64,000 nucleotides of DNA from Geminicoccaceae bacterium (lineage in GTDB: Bacteria; Pseudomonadota; Alphaproteobacteria; Geminicoccales; Geminicoccaceae): assembly GCA_020638495.1 (NCBI GenBank), contig JACKIN010000004.1, positions 186,001 to 250,000 of the forward strand. Reading direction: 5' to 3'. Every line of letters starts with the position of its first letter. The stretch's first letter is position 1. This document shows positions 37,257 through 44,638 of this stretch, piece by piece. The notes below the pieces were generated by a model. It was not told where the DNA came from. It saw nothing but the letters and a program-made list of their open reading frames with translations, and made no database searches. The translations under genes were made by a program, and so were the position numbers.

Positions 37257-38102
37257 ATGAACGTAGATCTGGCGATTTGCGATGGGCGATACGCGCTCGC
37301 AGACGAAGCCAATGGCGGCCCGGTCTTTTATCCGACGCACAGGGCGCGCCACGCGGAGCTGGCCGAGGCACCAGTGACGGCCACGTTCGACAAGCTCGCG
37401 GCTCTCGGTCGCGAGAAGGCCCAGGATTGGGAGCACTGGCGAAAATTGCGCCGACGGTTCCTGGAAGGCGGCCTCGAGGTCCTTTCGGACAGCGAGCTGC
37501 TCGAGATCTTCCTGGCGGTTTCCAGCCCCAGGCCCAAGCGGCAAAGTCAGCTGGCGGCGGCGCTGATATCTCGATTCGGCAACCTGACCGGGGTCGTGCA
37601 CGCGAATCCGCGACATTTGATGGAGTTCCCCACCGAGAATCGGCGGGCGACCTACATGGCGATCGCGCTGCTGAAGTGCGTGCATGCCGCCGCAGTCCGG
37701 TTGCTGAAGGTCGATGTGGTCGACCGACCTATCATCTCGTCATCAGAAGCGGTGCTAAGGTATTGCATGGCAAGGTTTTCACACCTTGGACACGAAGAGT
37801 TCCACGTCCTGTTCCTCAATCGCAAGAATATGCTGATTCTCGATGAGGTGCAGCAACGCGGCACCATCGACCACGTTCCGCTCTATCCTCGAGAGGTGGC
37901 CAAACGGTGTCTCGAGGTCGGCGCCTCGGCGATCGTCATGGTGCACAATCATCCGAGCGGCGATCCGACGCCGTCTGGCCCCGATATCGAGCTGACCCGC
38001 AAGGTTGTCGCCGCCCTGGAAATCTTCGATGTCCAGGTTCACGATCATTTCATCATCGGGCTCGACGGCCAGGCGAGCCTGCGGGGCTTGGGGTTGATGT
38101 AA
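37257..38102 (+). CDS. radC: RadC family (JAB domain) protein
   Basis: The product has 281 residues with a helix-hairpin-like N-terminal domain (LSDSELLEIFLAV) and a C-terminal JAMM/MPN domain with all metal ligands: the Glu in DEVQQRG and HNHPSGDPTPSGPD. RadC-type proteins are DNA-related but their function is unresolved; they are frequent in mobile islands. AGGAG precedes ATG 37257. The 137 bases upstream are AT-rich and may hold the promoter. Confidence 0.92.
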   Translation: MNVDLAICDGRYALADEANGGPVFYPTHRARHAELAEAPVTATFDKLAALGREKAQDWEHWRKLRRRFLEGGLEVLSDSELLEIFLAVSSPRPKRQSQLAAALISRFGNLTGVVHANPRHLMEFPTENRRATYMAIALLKCVHAAAVRLLKVDVVDRPIISSSEAVLRYCMARFSHLGHEEFHVLFLNRKNMLILDEVQQRGTIDHVPLYPREVAKRCLEVGASAIVMVHNHPSGDPTPSGPDIELTRKVVAALEIFDVQVHDHFIIGLDGQASLRGLGLM

Positions 38103-38210
38103 TCGGGCGCGCGGCAACCGGTATACGAGATCGATGAGGCCCTTGCTTGCTGGTCTCGATTCCGGTGACCAGCGGCAGGGGCCCGTCGCGGACAACTCAA
38201 AGCTAGCGCT

Positions 38211-40211
38211 TCAAGCCGCCTGAGATTCGGCGGAGACTGCAATGTCCACGATGTCCGCCATGATCCGGGGGATCGAGAAGTCCTTCGGCGTGTAGACCCG
38301 GGCGACGCCGCAGGCGAGGAGAGCCTTGGCGTCCGCCGGCGGGATGATGCCGCCGACCACCACGGGGATGTCGCCGATGCCGGCCTTGCGCATCCGCGTC
38401 ATCACCTCCTCGACCAGCTGCAGATGCGAGCCCGAGAGGATCGAGAGCCCGACCACATGCACCGCCTCCTCGAGCGCCGTGCCGACGATCCGTGCGGGTG
38501 ACAGGCGAATACCCTCGAAGACCACGTCCATGCCGGAATCCCGTGCCGCCACCGCGATCTGCTCGGCGCCATTTGAATGGCCATCGAGGCCGGGCTTGCC
38601 GACCAGGATCTTCAGCCGGCGGCCGGTGCGTCTCGCCAACGCCTCGACCCGGGCGCGGACCGGCGCCAGCGCATCGTCCAAACCATCCGTCTTGGCGCCG
38701 GCGATGCCGGTGGGGGCCCGGTACTCGCCGAAGATGCGGCGCAGGCAGGTCGCCCATTCACCCGTGGTGACACCGGCATGCGCGCAGGCGATCGAGGCCG
38801 GCATGACGTTCTGTCCCTCGCGCGCGGCCCGGTCCAGCTCCGCCAGGGCCACTTCGACCGTCCCGGCGTCGCGCCGGGCACGATGCGCCCGCAGCCGTTG
38901 GATCTGGGCCGCCTCGGTGGCGGGATCGACGGTGAGAAACCCGCCATCCTCGCCGGTGGTGAGCGGCGAGGGGGCGGTCTCGGTGTAGCAGTTGACGCCC
39001 ACGACCTGCCGCGTGCCGGCGGCGATCGCCTGGACCCGGGCAGCGCTGCTCTCGACCAGCCGGCTCTTCATGTAGCCGGAGTCGACGGCGGCCAGCGCCC
39101 CGCCCATGTCCTCGATCCGCGCCAGCTCCGCCTTCGCCTCAGCCATCAGCTCCTGAACCTTGGCCTCGATCACGATGCTGCCGTCGAAGATGTCCGGATG
39201 GTCCAGAAGGTCGGTCTCGAGGGCCAGGATCTGCTGCAGGCGCAGCGACCATTGCTGGTCCCAGGGCCGGGGCAGGCCGAGCGCCTCGTTCCAGGCCGGC
39301 AACTGCACCGCCCGGGCACGGGCCCTGCGCGACAGCGTGACCGCCAGCGTCTCGAGCAGGATCCGATAGACGTTGTTCTCGGGCTGCTGCTCGGTCAGGC
39401 CCAGCGAGTTCACCTGCACGCCATAGCGGAAACGCCGCAGCCGCTTATCCTCGACCCCGTACCGCGTGGCGGTGATCTCGTCCCAGAGCTCGACGAAGGC
39501 GCGCATCTTGGCGAGCTCGGTGACGAAGTGCAGACCGGCATTGACGAAGAAGCTGATGCGGCCGACCACCTTCGGGAACTCCGCCTCGGGCACCTGGCCG
39601 CCGGCGCGGATGGCATCCAGCACCGCCACCGCCGTGGCCAGCGCGAAGGCGAGCTCCTGGACCGGCGTCGCCCCGGCCTCCTGCAGGTGGTAGGAGCAGA
39701 CATTGGTCGGGTTCCATCTCGGCACGTCCCGGCAGGTGAAGGCGACGACATCGCCGATCAGCCGAAGCGAGGGGGCGGGCGGGAAGATGTAGGTGCCGCG
39801 CGACAGGTATTCCTTGATGATGTCGTTCTGCACCGTCCCCTGCAGCACCGCCCGGTCGACGCCCTGGCGCTCCGCCGCGGCGATGTAGAGCGCCAGCAGC
39901 CAGGGTGCGGTGGCGTTGATGGTCATCGAGGTGTTCATGCGGTCGAGCGGGATGCCGTCGAACAGCGTCGTCATGTCGTCGAGGGAGGTGATCGGCACGC
40001 CGACCTTGCCGACCTCGCCTTGTGCCAGGGGGTCGTCGCTGTCGTAGCCGGTCTGGGTCGGCAGATCGAAGGCCACCGAGAGCCCGGTCTGGCCGCGCGC
40101 CAGGTTGGTGCGGAAGAGCGCGTTGCTCGCCTCGGCCGAGCTGTGCCCGGCATAGGTGCGGAACAGCCACGGCTCATCACGAAAAGTGTTGATTCCACTC
40201 GTTTCGCCCAT
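38211..40211 (-). CDS. ecm: Ethylmalonyl-CoA mutase (adenosylcobalamin-dependent)
   Basis: The product has 666 residues, the length of ethylmalonyl-CoA mutase. The N-terminal TIM-barrel domain begins MGETSGINTFRDEPWLFRTY and has TGLSVAFDLPTQTGYDSDDP; the C-terminal B12 domain has the His-on motif DGHSNG and SILSGSH. It converts ethylmalonyl-CoA to methylsuccinyl-CoA. Location opposite ccr and mcd supports this over methylmalonyl-CoA mutase. ATG 40211 has GGAG upstream. Confidence 0.93.
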   Translation of the reverse strand: MGETSGINTFRDEPWLFRTYAGHSSAEASNALFRTNLARGQTGLSVAFDLPTQTGYDSDDPLAQGEVGKVGVPITSLDDMTTLFDGIPLDRMNTSMTINATAPWLLALYIAAAERQGVDRAVLQGTVQNDIIKEYLSRGTYIFPPAPSLRLIGDVVAFTCRDVPRWNPTNVCSYHLQEAGATPVQELAFALATAVAVLDAIRAGGQVPEAEFPKVVGRISFFVNAGLHFVTELAKMRAFVELWDEITATRYGVEDKRLRRFRYGVQVNSLGLTEQQPENNVYRILLETLAVTLSRRARARAVQLPAWNEALGLPRPWDQQWSLRLQQILALETDLLDHPDIFDGSIVIEAKVQELMAEAKAELARIEDMGGALAAVDSGYMKSRLVESSAARVQAIAAGTRQVVGVNCYTETAPSPLTTGEDGGFLTVDPATEAAQIQRLRAHRARRDAGTVEVALAELDRAAREGQNVMPASIACAHAGVTTGEWATCLRRIFGEYRAPTGIAGAKTDGLDDALAPVRARVEALARRTGRRLKILVGKPGLDGHSNGAEQIAVAARDSGMDVVFEGIRLSPARIVGTALEEAVHVVGLSILSGSHLQLVEEVMTRMRKAGIGDIPVVVGGIIPPADAKALLACGVARVYTPKDFSIPRIMADIVDIAVSAESQAA

Positions 40212-40443
40212 CCCGCCGGATCTCCCGAACCACTTGAACACACGATAAACACCCAACGACGCGATCGTCAGATACAGCGGCGAGCGATAACATCCATGCT
40301 GCAGCGCCGTCAAAGCATTTATGATGTTGACAGCGTGATCCTCGCCCTTCAGCTTGTGGCAATGCGACGGTGCAGGCTGACCGGCCAACATCTCTCCGCC
40401 GGTCGCCAACACGTTAGTCAACACCACCAGTCGGGTTGCAGCC
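40212..40443. promoter_or_regulatory. Divergent ecm / ccr control region
   Basis: These 232 bases separate the ecm and ccr starts and must hold both promoters. AAC-rich short repeats occur, including CAACACGTTAGTCAACACC (40402-40420), in which CAACAC recurs after 7 bases. TTGACA at 40335-40340 could be a -35, but no clear -10 follows. No factor-binding site is certain. Confidence 0.4.
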
Positions 40444-42030
40444 ATGCCCAAGAACCAGGTCGATCACATCATCCGCAAGTTCGGCTCGCAAGCGCGGGTC
40501 GCCGAGCTGCTCGGCATCTGGCAGACCGCCGTCAGCGGCTGGGTGCGGCGCGGCGCCATTCCGGCGCGGCGCCAGGCCGAGCTGCTCGAGATCGCCCGCC
40601 GCGAGGGCATCGCCCTGTCGCCCGGCGAGTTCTTCGCGGCCGAGGCGACCGGCACGCACGGACGGCCGCTGCCGATGGCCCGCCAGGGCGGCAGCGCCCC
40701 GGCCGCACCCGCATCGGCCCAGGTGATCCGGTTGAAGCCGGAGGCCCCGCCGCCGGCGGCCGCGCCCGCGGCGCCCGCCGCGCCGGCTGCCGGCAAGGAT
40801 CTCTACGAGGTCGGCGAGATTCCGCCTCTGGGGCATGTGCCGGCCAACATGTACGCCTGGGCGATCCGCAAGGAGCGGCACGGCGAGCCGTTGACCGCCA
40901 TGCAGCAGGAGGTGGTGCCCACACCCGTGGTCGGCGACGACGAGGTGCTGGTCATGGTGATGGCCGCCGGCGTCAACTACAACGGCGTCTGGGCCGCGCT
41001 CGGCGTGCCGCTCTCGCCCCTCGATCTGCACAAGCAGCCTTACCACATCGCCGGCTCCGATGCCGCCGGGGTGGTCTGGGCGGTCGGCGCCAAGGTCAGG
41101 CGCTGGCAGGTCGGCGACGAGGTCGTCATCCACTGCAACCAGGACGACGGGGACGACGAGGAGTGCAATGGCGGCGACCCCATGAACTCCGCCTCGCAGC
41201 GCATCTGGGGCTACGAGACCACGGACGGCTCCTTCGCCCAGTTCTGCAAGGTCCAGTCGCGCCAGCTCATGCCGCGCCCCCGGCACCTGACCTGGGAAGA
41301 AGCCGGCTGCTACACCCTGGTCCTGGCCACCGCCTACCGCATGCTCTTCGGCCACCAGCCGCACACCCTCAAGCCCGGCGACAACGTGCTGGTCTGGGGC
41401 GGGGCGGGGGGCCTCGGCTCCATGGCGATCCAGCTCATCGCCGCCTCCGGTGCCAATGCCATCGCCGTCATCTCGGACGAGGACAAGCGCGACTTCGTCC
41501 TCTCGCTCGGCGCCAGGGGGGCGATCAACCGCAAGGACTTCTCGTGCTGGGGGGAGATGCCGGACCCCATGGACGCCGAGGCCTACGGCAAGTGGGTCAA
41601 GGAGGCGCGCCGCTTCGGCAAGGCGATCTGGGAGATCACCGGCAAGGGCAATGATGTCGACATGGTCTTCGAGCACCCCGGCGCCTCGACCTTCCCGGTC
41701 TCGGCCCTGGTCTGCAAGCGGGGCGGCATGGTGGTCATCTGCGCCGGCACCACCGGCTACAAGCTGACCGTCGATGCCCGCTACCTCTGGATGCGGCAGA
41801 AGCGCCTGCAGGGCAGCCACTTCGCCAACCTCAAGCAGGCCTCGGCCGCCAACCGGTTCGTGCTCGCCCGGCAGGTCGATCCCTGCATGAGCGAGGTGTT
41901 CGCATGGGTAGACATCCCGAGGGCGCACACGAAGATGCTCAAGAACCAGCACAAGCCGGGCAACATGGCGGTCCTGGTCAATGCCCGGCGGACGGGCATG
42001 CGCACCCTCGAGGAAGCGATGGAGGGCTGA
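40444..42030 (+). CDS. ccr: Crotonyl-CoA carboxylase/reductase with N-terminal helix-turn-helix domain
   Basis: One uninterrupted frame of 528 residues. Residues 1-65 form a Cro/YdaS-like helix-turn-helix (VDHIIRKFG, ARVAELLGIWQTAVSGWVRR, IPARRQAELLEIARREGI). Residues 66-115 are a Pro/Ala linker, and from KDLYEVGEIPPLGHVP onward there is a complete crotonyl-CoA carboxylase/reductase with the NADPH motif WGGAGGLGSMA and conserved NQDDGDDEECNGGDP. The enzyme reductively carboxylates crotonyl-CoA to ethylmalonyl-CoA. Normal Ccr proteins start just before KDLYE. An internal ATG at 40678 (MARQGG) could make a near-standard form but has only weak ribosome-site sequence. Codon use is the same in both parts. 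Confidence 0.92.
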   Translation: MPKNQVDHIIRKFGSQARVAELLGIWQTAVSGWVRRGAIPARRQAELLEIARREGIALSPGEFFAAEATGTHGRPLPMARQGGSAPAAPASAQVIRLKPEAPPPAAAPAAPAAPAAGKDLYEVGEIPPLGHVPANMYAWAIRKERHGEPLTAMQQEVVPTPVVGDDEVLVMVMAAGVNYNGVWAALGVPLSPLDLHKQPYHIAGSDAAGVVWAVGAKVRRWQVGDEVVIHCNQDDGDDEECNGGDPMNSASQRIWGYETTDGSFAQFCKVQSRQLMPRPRHLTWEEAGCYTLVLATAYRMLFGHQPHTLKPGDNVLVWGGAGGLGSMAIQLIAASGANAIAVISDEDKRDFVLSLGARGAINRKDFSCWGEMPDPMDAEAYGKWVKEARRFGKAIWEITGKGNDVDMVFEHPGASTFPVSALVCKRGGMVVICAGTTGYKLTVDARYLWMRQKRLQGSHFANLKQASAANRFVLARQVDPCMSEVFAWVDIPRAHTKMLKNQHKPGNMAVLVNARRTGMRTLEEAMEG

Positions 42031-42033
42031 TCC

Positions 42034-43710
42034 TTGGCGATGGCACTCTCCGAGCGGCACGCGGCGCCGGTGGCCAGGGAGCCCGAATCCGTCACTGTCG
42101 AAGCGCTCGTCGCCGCCGATGCGCTGCTCCTCGCCGCACGGGAAGCCGTCGCTGCACGGGTGGCACCGGGCGGCAAGGTCGACCCGGCCTTGCTCGACGC
42201 AGGCCAGTTTGCCGCGCATGGGCTCGCCTGGCTCGAGGTCTACCGCCAGGCGTTGCACGCCATGCACGCCTGGGGGGCAAGTCTGGCGGCCGCCGGCGGG
42301 CTCGGCGAGCTCGAACGACTGATGCTGGAGGCGGCCTTCGGCGAGTATCTGGCGCGCATGGCGGGCGGCCTGCCGATGAGCCAGGTCGAGGTCGTGCGCC
42401 CCGCCGACCTGCATCTGGACGACAGGGCGCTCCAGGCATTCACCGGCAACCCGGCGGTCCGGACCCTGATCGCTAAGGGGAACACGGCACAACGCCGCCA
42501 GCGCCTCGCCGAGCTGATCGAGGACGGCGATTTCGGCGGCTGGGCGCTCGGTGACGACACGCTCGACATGACCCGCGAGCAGTTCCGGCGCTTCACCGAC
42601 GAGCAGGTCGTGCCGCAGGCGCAGGCATGGCACCAGCGCGACGAGCTGATCCCGCTCGAGCTCATCGGAGAGCTGGCCGCCCTCGGCGTCTTCGGCCTGA
42701 CGCTGCCGGAGGCGCATGGCGGGCTCGGCATGGGCAAGGTGGCGATGTGCGTCGTCACCGAGGAGCTGAGCCGCGGCTATATCGGCGTGGGCTCACTGCC
42801 GACCCGCTCGGAGATCGCGGGCGAGCTGATCCGCGCCGGCGGCACGCCCGAGCAGCAGGCCCGCTTCCTGCCGCGGATCGCCTCCGGCGAGATCATCCCG
42901 ACCGCGGTCTTCACCGAGCCCGACACGGGCTCCGACCTGGCCTCGCTCAAGACCCGCGCCGTGCGCGACGGCGAGGGCTGGTCGATCACCGGGGCCAAGA
43001 CCTGGATCACCCACGCGGCGCGCGCCGATCTCATGACCGTGCTCTGTCGCACTCGCCCTGACGCGGCGGGCTATCGCGGGCTTTCGATGCTGCTCGCCGA
43101 AAAACCGCGTGGCAGCGATGCCGACCCATTCCCGGTTGCCGGCCTTAGCGGCTCCGAGATCCCGGTCCTCGGCTATCGCGGCATGAAGGAGTACACGCTC
43201 GCCTTCGACGGCTTTCGCGTCGCCGGCGACAACCTGCTGGGTGGCGTCGAGGGGCAGGGCTTCAAGCAGCTCATGGCGACCTTCGAGGGGGCTCGGATCC
43301 AGACCGCGGCCAGGGCCGTCGGGGTCGCCCGCTCTGCGCTCGAGCTAGGCCTCGCCTATGCCAGGGAGCGCCGCCAGTTCGGACAGCCGCTGATCGCGTT
43401 TCCACGGGTCTCCGGCAAGCTCGTCTGGATGGCCGTCGAGATCCAGATCGCCCGCCAGCTCACCTTCTCCGCGGCGCGCGAGAAGGACGCGGGGCGACGC
43501 TGCGACCTCGAGGCCGGGCTCGCCAAGCTGCTCGCCGCCCAGGTCGCCTGGGCAGCGGCCGACAACGCGCTGCAGATCCACGGCGGCAACGGCTACGCCG
43601 TCGAGTACCCGATCAGCCGCGTCCTCTGCGATGCCCGCATCCTCAGCATCTTCGAGGGTGCTGCCGAAATCCAGGCGCAGGTGATCGCGCGGCGGCTGCT
43701 CGAGGACTGA
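42034..43710 (+). CDS. mcd: (2S)-Methylsuccinyl-CoA dehydrogenase
   Basis: The product has 558 residues, longer than ordinary acyl-CoA dehydrogenases because of an N-terminal helical extension of about 150 residues, as in methylsuccinyl-CoA dehydrogenase. The FAD-binding block FTEPDTGSDLASLKTRA and the C-terminal QIHGGNGYAVEYPISR and IFEGAAEIQ are present. It oxidises methylsuccinyl-CoA to mesaconyl-CoA. TTG 42034 has GGAGGG exactly 7 bases upstream; ATG 42040 is the alternative. Only 3 bases separate it from ccr. Confidence 0.92.
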   Translation: MAMALSERHAAPVAREPESVTVEALVAADALLLAAREAVAARVAPGGKVDPALLDAGQFAAHGLAWLEVYRQALHAMHAWGASLAAAGGLGELERLMLEAAFGEYLARMAGGLPMSQVEVVRPADLHLDDRALQAFTGNPAVRTLIAKGNTAQRRQRLAELIEDGDFGGWALGDDTLDMTREQFRRFTDEQVVPQAQAWHQRDELIPLELIGELAALGVFGLTLPEAHGGLGMGKVAMCVVTEELSRGYIGVGSLPTRSEIAGELIRAGGTPEQQARFLPRIASGEIIPTAVFTEPDTGSDLASLKTRAVRDGEGWSITGAKTWITHAARADLMTVLCRTRPDAAGYRGLSMLLAEKPRGSDADPFPVAGLSGSEIPVLGYRGMKEYTLAFDGFRVAGDNLLGGVEGQGFKQLMATFEGARIQTAARAVGVARSALELGLAYARERRQFGQPLIAFPRVSGKLVWMAVEIQIARQLTFSAAREKDAGRRCDLEAGLAKLLAAQVAWAAADNALQIHGGNGYAVEYPISRVLCDARILSIFEGAAEIQAQVIARRLLED

Positions 43711-43752
43711 GGCAGAATGCCTCTTGTCGCGCGAAGCACTGGAGAACTGCGT

Positions 43753-43777
43753 GGCCGCGTGCTACGCGGCCTTCTGT
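43753..43777 (+). terminator. Hairpin downstream of mcd
   Basis: GGCCGCGT, loop GCT, ACGCGGCC makes a perfect 8-bp stem followed by TTCTGT, 42 bases after the mcd stop. Probably the end of the ccr-mcd transcript. Confidence 0.55.
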
Positions 43778-43901
43778 CGCGCCGGTTCCTGTCCGGCGCG
43801 AGCGGCGAGCCGGTCGCCCTGGCGACGGTCCCGGCCGGGTAGGAAAAGGGAGGCAACCGCGCGACGGTCCTGCCGTTGCCGGTCAATGCCATTGAGGCCA
43901 A

Positions 43902-43947
43902 GGGGAGAGAGCCGGGGACGCTCCGGCTCTCTCCCCTCTGTTTCGTG
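43902..43947 (+). terminator. Strong rho-independent terminator-like hairpin
   Basis: A perfect 14-bp stem (43902-43915 with 43923-43936) encloses the loop GGACGCT and is followed by TCTGTTTCG. It lies between mcd and the UPF0335 gene and would block read-through. Confidence 0.7.
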
Positions 43948-44002
43948 TTCAGCCTGCCGCGATCGCGACCGTGGCGGCGAAGCCAGCGGAGTTGCAGAGC
44001 GG

Positions 44003-44248
44003 ATGACGGATGTCGGCGGCGTGACGGCGGAGCGCCTGCGCAGCTTCATCGAGCGGGTCGAGCGTCTCGAGGAGGAGAAGAGCGAGGTTCAAGAGCAGAT
44101 CAAGGAGGTGCTGAGCGAGGCGAAGGGCGAGGGCTTCGACGTCAAGATCCTGCGCCAGCTCTTGCGTCTGCGGAAGATGAAGCCGCACGACCGCGCCGAG
44201 CAGGAGGAGCTGCTAGAGACCTACAAGGCCGCGATCGGCATGGTCTGA
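44003..44248 (+). CDS. UPF0335 / DUF2312 family protein
   Basis: The product is 81 residues, almost entirely a helical hairpin (LRSFIERVERLEEEKSEVQE, then GFDVKILRQLLRLRKMKP), and ends with the family-typical ELLETYKAAIGM. The family is conserved in alphaproteobacteria; its function is not established. Some annotations call it a GapR-like DNA-binding helical protein: GapR is a DUF2312 member that binds overtwisted, AT-rich DNA ahead of replication and transcription forks. ATG 44003 gives the standard N-terminus. It is a single-gene unit. Confidence 0.9.
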   Translation: MTDVGGVTAERLRSFIERVERLEEEKSEVQEQIKEVLSEAKGEGFDVKILRQLLRLRKMKPHDRAEQEELLETYKAAIGMV

Positions 44249-44367
44249 GGCCGCGCCGGGGCTGCCGCATTAGGCAAATCTTGGCAATTGCCGCCTATGC
44301 TTTCGATCCACTGCGATGGTGGTCGGAATGACGTGGCTTGACGGCTGGGGGCGGCGGCGGGGAATAA

Positions 44368-44632
44368 GAGCCTGTCCGAGAAGTTCATGAGGCCTTTCAT
44401 GAGCTTGGCAGTGAGCAGATGCGAGGAGTTGATCGTTCGTCGATGCAGCGCATCGTCGGACGATCAACGACGAAGCAGGTGCCGCTGCCAAGCTCACCTC
44501 CGGTCGGCTTGCGATCGGCGCCGGCTTTGTCGCCGAGCTTGCCCGATGTCCCGGCATCGGGCCGCGCTCGGCTCCGCGCCGGCGGTCGATCGTAAGCCAA
44601 TGAAAGGCCCCATGAACTTCTCGGACAGGCCC
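44368..44632. mobile_element. MITE-like element with 33-bp terminal inverted repeats
   Basis: The left end 44368-44400 and the right end 44600-44632 are inverted copies matching at 31 of 33 positions; both contain the shared core CCTGTCCGAGAAGTTCATG. TAA flanks both sides (44365-44367 and 44633-44635) as a 3-base target duplication. The 265-bp element has no transposase gene. Ends beginning GAGCCTG and a TNA target resemble the IS5 family (IS1031 group), so an IS5-type transposase elsewhere probably mobilised it. Its interior is two nested hairpins: GAGCTTGGCAG/CTGCCAAGCTC around an imperfect 18-bp stem, then GCCGAGC and CCCGATG stems. Confidence 0.8.
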
Positions 44633-44638
44633 TAAGAC

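Noticed and set aside
38211..40211. Methylmalonyl-CoA mutase large subunit
   Set aside because: Length and placement beside ccr and mcd fit ethylmalonyl-CoA mutase better.
38577..41654. 1025-codon plus-strand frame across ecm and ccr
   Set aside because: Antisense to ecm, then out of frame with ccr; composition is that of a shadow.
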